Shown here: piece after piece, positions 55,064-63,488 of the stretch
Layout: every line of letters begins with the position of its first letter
Numbering within the stretch: the first letter of the stretch is position 1
Source: Bradyrhizobiaceae bacterium PARB1
GTDB taxonomy: Bacteria > Pseudomonadota > Alphaproteobacteria > Rhizobiales > Xanthobacteraceae
Direction of reading: 5' to 3'
Length of the DNA: 64,000 nucleotides
Assembly: GCA_002256345.1 (NCBI GenBank)
Contig: NKIY01000005.1
Span: 314,485-378,484, forward strand
Made by a program: the position numbers and the translations under genes
Notes under the pieces: model-generated
Databases searched by the model: none
What the model saw: only the letters and a program-made list of their open reading frames with translations
What the model was told of the DNA's origin: nothing

Positions 55064-55750
55064 TTAGCCGACCACCGGCAGGGTCTTGATGTCATAGCCG
55101 TGGCTGATCTTGCGCTTCAGCACGGGGTCCTCGATCTCGAAGTCGAAACGATCGGCCGGGCGGATGCCGCCCTTGGCGGCAAAGGTGCCGCCAAACATCG
55201 CGGTGCCGTCGGGTAGCTTGTCGGCATCAAAGCCCTTCTTGATGAGCTCGGCCACAGGCAGCATGCCGCTCAGCTTGCCTTCCTGATACAGCACCTTCTC
55301 GCCCTTGATGGTTGCCCAGGAGCGCAGGATGATGTCGTCCCAATGCGGGAGAACTTCTTCGAGCGCCCACACCACCGGCGCGATCGGCTTGTCGCACATC
55401 TGCTTCGACACGGTGATGTTATAGGTCTCGACCTGGCGGTCCGTGTGGTCGGAGCCGACGCCGACATAGGTCTTGCCACCTGAGGCAATCAGGCAGAATT
55501 CCACTTCGCCCGACGAATTGACGTCGGTGCACTCGATCATGCCGTCGGTGGTGAAGCGACGCGCCGAGCAACGATAATAGATCGGCGTGGTCGCCGGCGG
55601 GGCGATACCGAGCTCCTGCAGCTCCTTGATGTGATGGTCGCGCGCGACGGGATCGCGGCCGGTCCAGCCGGCGATGACGCCCTGGGTCAGCGTGATCGAA
55701 AGCGGCGTCTGGGCGCCCTTGGCGTCAAGCGTGAGTGCGATGGTGGTCAT
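55064..55750 (-). CDS. DUF2848-family protein
   Basis: A 228-residue protein matching the DUF2848 family in length and in segments such as VIAGWTGRDPVARDHHIKEL, VGVGSDHTDRQVE and DGTAMFGGTFAAKGGIRPAD. The family appears to share the fumarylacetoacetase-like fold and its enzymatic role is not settled. It follows the amidase gene by 25 bases on the same strand, so the pair is probably one operon. The reaction cannot be assigned. Confidence 0.75.
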   Translation of the reverse strand: MTTIALTLDAKGAQTPLSITLTQGVIAGWTGRDPVARDHHIKELQELGIAPPATTPIYYRCSARRFTTDGMIECTDVNSSGEVEFCLIASGGKTYVGVGSDHTDRQVETYNITVSKQMCDKPIAPVVWALEEVLPHWDDIILRSWATIKGEKVLYQEGKLSGMLPVAELIKKGFDADKLPDGTAMFGGTFAAKGGIRPADRFDFEIEDPVLKRKISHGYDIKTLPVVG

Positions 55751-55775
55751 CAGTCGTCGTCCTTGAGGTCAGAGA

Positions 55776-57122
55776 TTAACCGCGGATGGAGGCTTCCACG
55801 CCCGCGGCGAGTTCGAAAATGCGGCGGTCGCTGCCAGCGGCGGCGGCGAGCATCAGGCCGACCGGCGCTTCGCCCTTGCGCGAGATCGGCAGCGAGATGG
55901 CGCACCCATCAATCATGTTGATCAGCGTGCAGTTGCGCAGCGCCATCAGGTTCTTCTTGGCGAACACCTTGTCGTCGTCCATCTCAGCGATGGAGGGCGG
56001 CGCGATCGGGCATGTCGGCATCACCACCGCATCGTAAGGCGCAATGGCCGCCTCGGTGCGCGCGATCAGCGAGCGGCGCATCGGCAGCAGGTCGATATAG
56101 TCGGCGGCGTTCTGCGTCTCGCCGCGCGCGATGCGCACGGAAACGCGGGGATCGTAGACATCGCCCTTCGCGGCTAGCAGTTCGCGGTGCCAGGCATAGC
56201 TCTCCGCCGCGGTGAAACCACCCTTGCTGCTCATGAGCGGGATGTCGTTGAACGACGGCACCTCGATGCGCTCGATCATTGCGCCCTTCTCGATCAGCAG
56301 TTTGATCGTGCGCTCGAACACCTCCGCGACGACCGGATCGAGTTCGTCCATCGCAATCGTGGTCGGGATCGCGAGGCGCATGCCCTTGATGGCGCGGGGC
56401 GTCAGCTCGAAGTCGGGCTCATTGGCGAGTACCGCATCCATCGCCGCGCAGCAGGCGACGCTGCGCGCCAGCGGACCGATGCTATCGAGGGTGAAGGACA
56501 GCGGCACAGCGCCGTCGAGCGGCACCCGGCGCTGGGTCGGCTTGTAGCCGACGATGCCGTTGAAGGCCGCGGGAATGCGGCAGGAACCGCCGGTGTCAGT
56601 GCCGAGCGCGGCATGGGCCATGCCGTCGAGCACGGAGACGCCGGCGCCCGAGGACGAACCGCCCGGAACATGGCCGACCTCGCGCTTCCAGGCGCCCTTC
56701 GGTGTGCCATAATGCGGATTGGTGCCGATGCCGGAATAGGCGAACTCGACCATATTGGTGCGGCCGATCAGAATGAAGCCGGCGGCGCGCAACCGCGCAA
56801 CGGCAGGCGCATCGCTCTCGGCCGGGGCGCTATCGTCAAGCGCACGCGAACCCGCGCGTGTCACCTGGCCCTTGATGTCGAACAGATCCTTGATCGAGAC
56901 CGGGATGCCCGCAAAGCGCGACGGCGCAGCATTGGCCTTGCGCAACGCATCCATCGCATCGGCGGCAGCCAGTGCGGCATCCTTGTCCACATGTATGTAG
57001 ACACGCTGCCCCTCGCCTTTCGGATCGGCGATCTTGCCGAGGCATTCCTCGACCAGTCTGCGGGATGTGGTGCGGCCGGCAGCGAGATCGGCGGCGAGGC
57101 TGGCGAGAGTGGGCTCACTCAT
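55776..57122 (-). CDS. Amidase of the amidase-signature family
   Basis: The 448-residue protein has the Ser-Ser-Lys triad region: Lys in IPVSIKDLFDIKG, the Gly/Ser-rich PGGSSSGAGVSV and the nucleophile Ser in DTGGSCRIPAAFNG. It hydrolyses amide bonds; the substrate is unknown. ATG 57122 (MSEPTLASLAADL) has AGGA ten bases before it. A GTG at 57176 would create a GTGA overlap with the preceding gene and adds 18 residues. It is followed by DUF2848 and preceded by the AtuA-type small gene, all on one strand. Confidence 0.88.
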   Translation of the reverse strand: MSEPTLASLAADLAAGRTTSRRLVEECLGKIADPKGEGQRVYIHVDKDAALAAADAMDALRKANAAPSRFAGIPVSIKDLFDIKGQVTRAGSRALDDSAPAESDAPAVARLRAAGFILIGRTNMVEFAYSGIGTNPHYGTPKGAWKREVGHVPGGSSSGAGVSVLDGMAHAALGTDTGGSCRIPAAFNGIVGYKPTQRRVPLDGAVPLSFTLDSIGPLARSVACCAAMDAVLANEPDFELTPRAIKGMRLAIPTTIAMDELDPVVAEVFERTIKLLIEKGAMIERIEVPSFNDIPLMSSKGGFTAAESYAWHRELLAAKGDVYDPRVSVRIARGETQNAADYIDLLPMRRSLIARTEAAIAPYDAVVMPTCPIAPPSIAEMDDDKVFAKKNLMALRNCTLINMIDGCAISLPISRKGEAPVGLMLAAAAGSDRRIFELAAGVEASIRG

Positions 57123-57172
57123 GGTCACGGTATCCTGTCCCAGTGTCTTGGTCAGGCCGTGACCGGATGCGT

Positions 57173-57505
57173 TCACGGCGCCTCTTCGGTATCGCCGATA
57201 CGGCCGGTAATTTCCAGATCGAGCAGCGCGGAGCTGAGCGACTTGCCATGCGCGTCGAGCGCCAGCGATCGCGTCACCCCGCCGCCAAGTGCCTGATCCA
57301 TCACGAAATTCAGTGCGGAAATATTGGGCAGTTCATAGCGGACCACCTCGCCCTGAACGATGTCCTTGAACAAGGCACGCACGCGCTCGGCGGTCACCTG
57401 GGATAATAGCAACGGAAAAAGCTTTGCGTCAAAGGCAATTACCGAGATGTTGGAAATGTTGCCCTTGTCTCCGGTGCGGGAATGGGCGATGTCGCGCAGC
57501 TTCAT
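57173..57505 (-). CDS. AtuA-associated small ferredoxin-fold protein
   Basis: A 110-residue protein beginning MKLRDIAHSRTGDKGNISN. This is the short C-terminal partner domain of AtuA (acyclic terpene utilisation) proteins, often a separate gene right behind AtuA. The ATG at 57505 is separated by one base from the AtuA stop, so translation is coupled. Longer readings to the right give Arg/Ser-rich shadow sequence and were rejected. It should form a complex with the AtuA protein. The reaction is not known. Confidence 0.82.
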   Translation of the reverse strand: MKLRDIAHSRTGDKGNISNISVIAFDAKLFPLLLSQVTAERVRALFKDIVQGEVVRYELPNISALNFVMDQALGGGVTRSLALDAHGKSLSSALLDLEITGRIGDTEEAP

Positions 57506-57506
57506 C

Positions 57507-58886
57507 TCAGGCCTCCACGAAACGAACGGACGGCTTTGCTTGCTCGCGCGGCAAAAGCACCGAGGCGACGGCAACGACATCGCGCGCCGACTTGGTGGCG
57601 CCGCCCCCGCCTGCCGGGCCATTGGTGTAGAGCGTCTCGACCTCGTTGCCGATGCGAACGGCCTCACGCAAGCTATCGGTGCGGCCGGCGACGCGGACGC
57701 GGACCTCATAGGGCTCGGAGCGGGCACCAAGGGATTCGCCATGGAGCGCATCGACACCGATCAGATCGAAGCGCGTTTCGGAAGTGGCAACGCCGGTAAG
57801 CTTCAGGCGTTCGCGAACGATGTCGAGGGCCAGGCGCCCGCGGGCGACGGCGTTGGGGCCGGCATAGGAGATCTGGCCCTCGCCGATATAGCTGTCGACA
57901 TAGCCGACCGAGACTTTCAGCGTATCGGGCCGCTGCGTGCCCTGCCCGCCGGTGACGCGGACACGATCCTTGCCAATCTCTTCGATGCGAACCTGTGAAA
58001 AGTCCGCAACGACATCGGGCTGCAGGTAACGCTTGGGATCGTGAACCTCGTAAAGCAATTGCTCCTTGCAGGTGCGCGCGGAGACTTCGCCGCCGGAGCC
58101 ATCGACCTTGGTGACGACGAGAGTGCCGTCTTCGCTCACCTCGCCGATGGGGAAGCCGAGCCGCGCGAGACCCTGCACATCCTTAAAACCGGGATCGGCG
58201 AAATAGCCGCCGGTGATCTGGCCGGCGCATTCGAGCAGATGACCGACGACGATGCCCTGCCCGAGTAGATTCCAGTTGGTCATCGACCAGCCGAAGGCGT
58301 GGATCATCGGCGCCAGAAACAATGCGGGATCGGAGGCGCGACCGGTGATGACGACATCTGCGCCGCCGCTGAGCGCCGCCGCCATCGGCTCGGCGCCGAG
58401 ATAGGCATTGGCTGACAAAACCTTGTTGCCGAGGCCGCGCATGGTGCCGTCGAACTCGAGGATCGGCAGGTCGCTGCCTTTGCAGGCCTCCAGCACATCG
58501 TCGCCGACGATAGCAGCGATCTTCAGCTTCGGCAGACCCATCGCCTTCGCGATCTCGGCCGTTTTGCGCGCCGCTGCCTCGGGATTGGCGGCGCCCATAT
58601 TGGTAACAATCTTGATGCCCTTCGCCGCACAGGTCGACAGCACCGCGCGCATGCGTTCCTCTAGCAAGGGATCGAAGCCGCTGTCGGGGTTCTTCATCCG
58701 CGCCTGCTGTGCCAGCGCCACAGTGCGCTCGCCGAGGCATTCGAAAACGAGATACTGGATGTCGCCCTTCTCGGCGAGTTCAACCGCGGGCTCGATGCGA
58801 TCGCCGGAATAGCCGGCGCCTGAGCCGATCCTGATGCTGCGCAATGAAGCCTCGCTTGTTTCGTTTCCGGTATTCGGCCGCAACAT
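57507..58886 (-). CDS. AtuA-family protein (DUF1446), acyclic terpene utilisation type
   Basis: The 459-residue protein has the DUF1446/AtuA pattern: RIGSGAGYSGDRIEPAVELAEKG, YLVFECLGERTVALAQ, CAAKGIKIVTNMGAANPEAAA, ITGRASDPALFLAPMIHAFGW and GHLLECAGQITGGYFADPG. In Pseudomonas, atuA is part of the citronellol/geraniol breakdown cluster, but AtuA-like proteins also occur elsewhere. No biotin-dependent carboxylase accompanies it here. ATG 58886 is the likely start, though GGGA lies right against it. It is divergent from the DUF35 and thiolase genes. Confidence 0.82.
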   Translation of the reverse strand: MLRPNTGNETSEASLRSIRIGSGAGYSGDRIEPAVELAEKGDIQYLVFECLGERTVALAQQARMKNPDSGFDPLLEERMRAVLSTCAAKGIKIVTNMGAANPEAAARKTAEIAKAMGLPKLKIAAIVGDDVLEACKGSDLPILEFDGTMRGLGNKVLSANAYLGAEPMAAALSGGADVVITGRASDPALFLAPMIHAFGWSMTNWNLLGQGIVVGHLLECAGQITGGYFADPGFKDVQGLARLGFPIGEVSEDGTLVVTKVDGSGGEVSARTCKEQLLYEVHDPKRYLQPDVVADFSQVRIEEIGKDRVRVTGGQGTQRPDTLKVSVGYVDSYIGEGQISYAGPNAVARGRLALDIVRERLKLTGVATSETRFDLIGVDALHGESLGARSEPYEVRVRVAGRTDSLREAVRIGNEVETLYTNGPAGGGGATKSARDVVAVASVLLPREQAKPSVRFVEA

Positions 58887-59063
58887 TCCCGATGGGGTTG
58901 CAGCGCTCTGTATCAGTCAGACCATCCCACCAGATTGGTGTCAAATTTGGTCCGCGATCCCCGGATACGGCTATGCAACACGCGCGCTGGACCGCCCCCG
59001 GGCAAATGTGGAATGTCGTCGGCGACAACGAACCGGGAGCATCCCGGCACTGGGAGAAAACAC

Positions 59064-59477
59064 ATGGCCGAACCCGCGCGGGCACGCCCGAAACCGACAC
59101 CGGAAACGCAGCATTACTGGGACGGCGCCAAAGCCGGCGAACTGCGCCTGCAGCGCTGCGATGACTGTTCGCATGTGTATTTCCCGCCGCGGCCGTTCTG
59201 CTCGAAATGCGCCTCGCGGAATGTCTCCGTCTTCAAGGCCTCAGGTAAAGGCTTTCTCTACAGCTACGTCATCAATCATCGCCCGGCCGCACCGGGCTTC
59301 ACGCCGCCTTATGCCATTGCGGTGGTCGAACTCGACGAAGGCCCGCGGATGATGAGCAACATCATCGATTGCGCGCAGACGCCGGAAGCACTCGAACTGG
59401 ACATGAAGCTCGAGGTCGCATTCCAGAAGGTGGACGACACGCTCACCCTCCCCGTTTTCCGTCCGGCGAAGGGCTGA
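59064..59477 (+). CDS. Zn-ribbon/OB-fold DUF35 acyl-CoA-associated protein
   Basis: A 137-residue protein with a rubredoxin-like zinc ribbon, CDDCSHVYFPPRPFCSKCAS (four Cys), and an OB-fold after it (GKGFLYSYVINHRPAAPGF...YAIAVVELDEGPRMMSNI). DUF35 proteins bind CoA thioesters and partner thiolase-like proteins, such as in the steroid side-chain aldolase Ltp2 complex. The next gene, a thiolase-like protein, begins four bases later, which fits such a complex. ATG 59064 has GGGAG upstream, so the longer reading is rejected. Confidence 0.87.
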   Translation: MAEPARARPKPTPETQHYWDGAKAGELRLQRCDDCSHVYFPPRPFCSKCASRNVSVFKASGKGFLYSYVINHRPAAPGFTPPYAIAVVELDEGPRMMSNIIDCAQTPEALELDMKLEVAFQKVDDTLTLPVFRPAKG

Positions 59478-59481
59478 CACC

Positions 59482-60621
59482 ATGCGCAGAAACGCAGTCG
59501 CCGTCGTCGGCGCAGCCGAGACCACCGAACTCGGCGTCATCCCGAACATGTCGCAGATCCAGCTTCATGCGGATGCGGCGCTCAACGCCATCAAGGATGC
59601 CGGGCTGAAACTGTCCGACATCGACGGCATCGCTACCGCTGTCGAGACGCCGCAGCAGCTCGCGCATTATCTTGGCATCACGCCGACCTGGGCCGATGGC
59701 ACATCTGTGGGCGGCTGTTCCTTCATGCTGCATGTCCGCCACGCCGCAGCGGCCATCGAGGCCGGGCTGTGCAAGACCGTGCTGATCACCCATGCGGAAA
59801 GCGGCAAGTCGATGATCGGCAAACTGCCGCGCTCGATCCCCGCGGACTCGCTGCAGGGCCAGTTCGAGGCACCCTATGGCGTCTATGGCCCGCCGAGCAT
59901 GTTCCCGATCCCCGTGCTGCGCTTCATGAAAACCTACGGCATCACCCATGAGCAGCTTGCGTCGGTGGCCGTCGTACAGCGCGAATGGGCGGCGAAGAAT
60001 CCGCGTGCGATGATGAAGGATCCGATCACGGTCGAGGACGTGCTGAACTCGCGCATGATCGCCTATCCGTTCCGCCTGCTACAGTGCTGCCTCGTCACTG
60101 ATGGCGGCGGCGCGCTGATTTTGACGTCGGCAGATCGTGCCAAGGATTTCCCGCAGAAGCCGGTCTATATTCTTGGCACCGGCGAGAGCGTGGAGACGCC
60201 GATGGTCAGCCAGATGGAGACGTTCAACTCCTCGCGTGCCTTCAAGGTGGCGGGACCGACCGCGTTCCGCGAGGCAGGAATCACGCACAAGGATGTCGAT
60301 CACCTGATGATCTATGACGCCTTTGCGCATCTTCCACTCTATGGCCTCGGCGATCTCGGCTTCATGCCGCACGAAGAGACCGGCAAGTTCATCGCCGATG
60401 GCAACACGCGCCCCGGCGGCAAGCTGCCGCTCAATACCAATGGCGGCGGCCTCAGCTACATGCATTCCGGCATGTATGGCATGTATGCGCTACAGGAGAG
60501 CGTCCGCCAGATGCGCGGCATTGCGCCAGCGCAGGTGCCGGACGCGAAGATTTCCGTCTGTCACGGCGTCGGCGGCATGTTCGCGGCGTCGGGGACGGTG
60601 ATTTTCACGAACGAGAAGTAA
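59482..60621 (+). CDS. Thiolase-superfamily protein (lipid-transfer/SCPx-like)
   Basis: The 379-residue protein has the thiolase fold, with Cys79 in SVGGCSFMLHVRHAAAAIEAG at the nucleophile position and a second Cys in SVCHGVGGMFAASGTVIF. The usual GHP motif of degradative thiolases is absent; the matching region is GGGLSYMHSGMYGMY. This fits SCPx/Ltp-type proteins that cleave branched or steroid-like CoA esters rather than classical thiolases. It lies right after the DUF35 gene and is followed, past a repeat, by a dehydrogenase. Its substrate is unknown. Confidence 0.85.
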   Translation: MRRNAVAVVGAAETTELGVIPNMSQIQLHADAALNAIKDAGLKLSDIDGIATAVETPQQLAHYLGITPTWADGTSVGGCSFMLHVRHAAAAIEAGLCKTVLITHAESGKSMIGKLPRSIPADSLQGQFEAPYGVYGPPSMFPIPVLRFMKTYGITHEQLASVAVVQREWAAKNPRAMMKDPITVEDVLNSRMIAYPFRLLQCCLVTDGGGALILTSADRAKDFPQKPVYILGTGESVETPMVSQMETFNSSRAFKVAGPTAFREAGITHKDVDHLMIYDAFAHLPLYGLGDLGFMPHEETGKFIADGNTRPGGKLPLNTNGGGLSYMHSGMYGMYALQESVRQMRGIAPAQVPDAKISVCHGVGGMFAASGTVIFTNEK

Positions 60622-60633
60622 TCCACGCTCGGT

Positions 60634-60717
60634 GTCGTTGCCGGGCTTGACCCGGCAATCCATCTTCTTTGCCGGGCGCAAGGCAGATGGATACGCGGGT
60701 CAAGCCCGCGTATGACG
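60634..60717. repeat. Palindromic intergenic repeat, family C, copy 2
   Basis: GTCGTTGCCGGGCTTGACCC at the left is matched by GGGTCAAGCCCGCGTATGAC at the right with a few mismatches, enclosing an inner stem around CCATCTTCTTTGCC. It lies in the gap before the short-chain dehydrogenase. Confidence 0.8.
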
Positions 60718-60759
60718 ACTGAGAGTGTTTCGCCAGAACTCACAACGAAGGAAACTGAA

Positions 60760-61680
60760 ATGGCAAAAACCAAAATGCTCGATGGCAAGGTTGTCGTCGT
60801 CACCGGCGCGGGGCGCGGCATCGGCCGCGGTATCGCTCTGCTTTGCGCGGCTGAAGGCGCCAGCGTTGTCGTCAACGATCCCGGCGGTTCCACCGACGGC
60901 GCCGGCACCAGCGCCGCGCCGGCCGAGGAAGTCGTCGAGGAGATCAAGAAGGCCGGCGGCAAGGCCGTCGCCAACTTCGAGTCGGTCGCTGAAGCGATCC
61001 CGGCCAGCAAGATCATCAAGCAGGCTGTCGACACCTATGGCCGTCTCGACGGCGTGGTGAACAATGCCGGCATCCTGCGCGACGCCATCTTCCACAAGAT
61101 GTCGATCGACGCCTTCGAAGCCGTGATCAAGGTCCATCTGATGGGCTCGTTCTACACCTCGCACGCCGCCGCCCGCATCTATCGCGAGCAGAATTCCGGC
61201 TCCTTCGTGCACTTCACCTCGACCTCGGGCCTCGTCGGCAATTTCGGCCAGGCAAACTATGCCGCCGCGAAGCTCGGCATTGTCGGCCTGTCGAAGTCGA
61301 TTGCCCTCGACATGCAGCGTTACGGCGTCAATTCGAACTGCGTCTCGCCCTTCGCCTGGAGCCGCATGATCGGCTCGATCCCGACCGAGACCGAAGCCGA
61401 GAAGGCCCGCGTCGAGCGCATGCAGCGCATGGGCCCGGAAAAGATCGCCCCGCTGGTGGCCTTCCTGTTGTCGGATGCCGGCAAGGACGTCTCAGGCCAG
61501 ATCTTTGCTGCCCGCATGAACGAGATCTTCCTGATGGGCCAGTCGCGCCCGATCCGCTCGATCCACCGCGACGAAGGCTGGACCCCGCAGACCCTCGCCG
61601 AACACGGCATGCCGGCGCTGAAGTCGTCGTTCTACAAGCTGGATCGTTCGGCCGACATTTTCAGCTGGGATCCGGTGTAA
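60760..61680 (+). CDS. Short-chain dehydrogenase, 3-hydroxyacyl-CoA / 17-beta-HSD type
   Basis: A 306-residue NAD(P)-dependent enzyme with the cofactor motif TGAGRGIG (residues 15-22), the NNAGI segment, and the catalytic Tyr-Lys in NYAAAKLGIVG with a Ser just before (STSG). The length and the PGGSTDGAGTSAAPAEEVV region resemble the dehydrogenase unit of multifunctional peroxisomal enzyme type 2, used in beta-oxidation of branched acyl-CoAs. ATG 60760 is chosen because the longer reading enters the repeat. It follows the thiolase-like gene on the same strand. Confidence 0.85.
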   Translation: MAKTKMLDGKVVVVTGAGRGIGRGIALLCAAEGASVVVNDPGGSTDGAGTSAAPAEEVVEEIKKAGGKAVANFESVAEAIPASKIIKQAVDTYGRLDGVVNNAGILRDAIFHKMSIDAFEAVIKVHLMGSFYTSHAAARIYREQNSGSFVHFTSTSGLVGNFGQANYAAAKLGIVGLSKSIALDMQRYGVNSNCVSPFAWSRMIGSIPTETEAEKARVERMQRMGPEKIAPLVAFLLSDAGKDVSGQIFAARMNEIFLMGQSRPIRSIHRDEGWTPQTLAEHGMPALKSSFYKLDRSADIFSWDPV

Positions 61681-61693
61681 GCACGTCGCTCTC

Positions 61694-61778
61694 CGTCATG
61701 GCCGGGCCTGTCCCGGCCATCCAACTCGCTTCGGCGGTTGCACAAAGATGGATGCCCGGGTCAAGCCCGGGCATGACG
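61694..61778. repeat. Palindromic intergenic repeat, family C, copy 3
   Basis: CGTCATGGCCGGGCCTGTCC is matched by GGTCAAGCCCGGGCATGACG at the other end. It lies just after the dehydrogenase stop and before the MFS gene. Confidence 0.88.
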
Positions 61779-61967
61779 TGGATGGGCTGAAGTCCGACGC
61801 CTGTGCCCTCGCCGCGAGCGAATCCACAACTCAAAATCGAAATCGAAATTATATTTCAAAATTAGCTATGCATCGCGATCTTATCTGACCCGTTTCCGTC
61901 AAAATTTCGCAATAAAGAATTCAAGTTCCTCCCAAGCTCGGCTATTTGACCGGCAGATCACAAGGCC

Positions 61968-63314
61968 ATGGTTACGCATACGCGGACCGGGCCGCATTTT
62001 GCTGGACATGACATGACTGATCACGCGGGCGCGATGCCCTCAGCGGCCACGCCGCCATCCAAGACGTTGAACTCTCCTGCCCGAGTTCTCACGGCAAGCC
62101 TGATCGGTACCACCATCGAGTTCTTCGACTTCTACGTGTACGCCACCGCCGCGGTGCTGGTGTTCCCGAAACTGTTCTTCCCCGCTGGCAACGACACGGC
62201 GGCGCTGCTCGCGTCTTTCGCGGTGTTCTCCATCGCCTTCTTCGCACGCCCGTTCGGCGCCATCGTGTTCGGCCACTTTGGTGACCGCGTCGGTCGCAAG
62301 ACCACGCTGGTGGCGGCGCTGCTCACGATGGGCATCTCCACCGTGGTGATCGGCCTGTTGCCGACCCATGCGCAGATCGGCATTGCCGCACCGCTGCTGC
62401 TGGTTCTCTGCCGCTTCGGCCAGGGTCTCGGCCTCGGTGGTGAATGGGGCGGCGCCGTGCTGCTCGCCACCGAGAACGCCCCGGAAGGCAAGCGCAACTG
62501 GTACGCCATGTTCCCGCAACTCGGCGCGCCGCTCGGCCTGTTCCTGGCCTCCGGCACGTTCTGGATCCTGCTCCATTTCGTTTCGCCGGAAGCGTTCCTG
62601 AGCTGGGCCTGGCGCGTGCCGTTCCTGGCTTCCATCGTGCTGATCGTCATCGGTCTGTGGGTGCGCCTGTCGATCACCGAAACGCCGGAGTTCCAGAAGG
62701 CCATCGACAAGGCCGAGCGCGTCGCCGTGCCCGGCATCGAACTCCTGAAGAAGCACAAGCGTAGCCTGCTGCTCGGCACGTTGGTCGGCCTCATGACCTT
62801 CGTGTTCTTCTATGTCTGCACCGCGTATCTGCTGTCCTACAATGTCGGCGTCGTGAAGATGACGCTGCTCGACGCGCTCAAGGTACAGATCGCCGGCGCC
62901 ATCGCCTTCGGCACCACCAACATTCTCGCCGGCCTGCTCGCCGACAAGATCGGCCGCCGCAACCTCCTGATCGCGAACTGTCTGATGGTGATCGCGTTCT
63001 CGTTCTTCGTTGCGCCTCTGCTCGGTGGCGGCGTTGCCGGCATCTATGCCTTCGCGTTGATCGGTCTCGCGATCTTCGGCATCAATTACGGCCTGATCGG
63101 TGCAGCCCTCGCCGCCCCGTTCCCGACCGCGGTGCGCTACACCGGCTCGTCGATGACGTTCAACCTCGCGAGCATCTTCGGCGCTTCGCTGGCGCCTTAC
63201 ATCGCCACCTGGCTGCAGGCCAATTACGGCCTCGCCTATATCGGCTATTACGTGCTGGCTGCCGCGGTGATCACACTGCTCGCGATCTTCGCGTCGGGCA
63301 AACAGGAAGTCTGA
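61968..63314 (+). CDS. MFS transporter, metabolite:proton symporter (MHS) type
   Basis: A 448-residue protein with twelve predicted helices. The signatures are SLIGTTIEFFDFYVYATA in helix 1, the loop-2/3 motif GHFGDRVGRKTTL and the MHS-typical RFGQGLGLGGEWGGAVLL. MHS members such as ShiA, KgtP and ProP import organic acids or osmolytes. Its position after the CoA-breakdown genes suggests organic acid uptake. ATG 61968 or 62013 may start the protein; the 45 bases between them encode no conserved helix. An intrinsic terminator follows the stop. Confidence 0.88.
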   Translation: MVTHTRTGPHFAGHDMTDHAGAMPSAATPPSKTLNSPARVLTASLIGTTIEFFDFYVYATAAVLVFPKLFFPAGNDTAALLASFAVFSIAFFARPFGAIVFGHFGDRVGRKTTLVAALLTMGISTVVIGLLPTHAQIGIAAPLLLVLCRFGQGLGLGGEWGGAVLLATENAPEGKRNWYAMFPQLGAPLGLFLASGTFWILLHFVSPEAFLSWAWRVPFLASIVLIVIGLWVRLSITETPEFQKAIDKAERVAVPGIELLKKHKRSLLLGTLVGLMTFVFFYVCTAYLLSYNVGVVKMTLLDALKVQIAGAIAFGTTNILAGLLADKIGRRNLLIANCLMVIAFSFFVAPLLGGGVAGIYAFALIGLAIFGINYGLIGAALAAPFPTAVRYTGSSMTFNLASIFGASLAPYIATWLQANYGLAYIGYYVLAAAVITLLAIFASGKQEV

Positions 63315-63338
63315 TCTACGCAAATTGAATGAATTGCG

Positions 63339-63375
63339 AAGCCCGGATGACGCGTTGCGTTGTCCGGGCTTTTTT
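63339..63375 (+). terminator. Intrinsic terminator of the MFS gene
   Basis: AAGCCCGGA (63339-63347) pairs with TCCGGGCTT (63363-63371) around a 15-base loop, followed by further T residues to 63375. It lies 24 bases after the stop codon. Confidence 0.85.
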
Positions 63376-63488
63376 GTTTTGTGCAACGCCGCCACCGCGT
63401 GGCAACAACGAATTCGCTGGTATCAGCATCGTAACGCGCTAGCCTCCTATGCAACTGGTGACAAACCAGAACAACAGGGAGGACAACG

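Noticed and set aside
62040-63395. 451-codon minus-strand frame opposite the MFS transporter
   Set aside because: It reads as Glu/Arg/Gln-rich antisense of a membrane protein gene; the MFS helices on the plus strand are clear.
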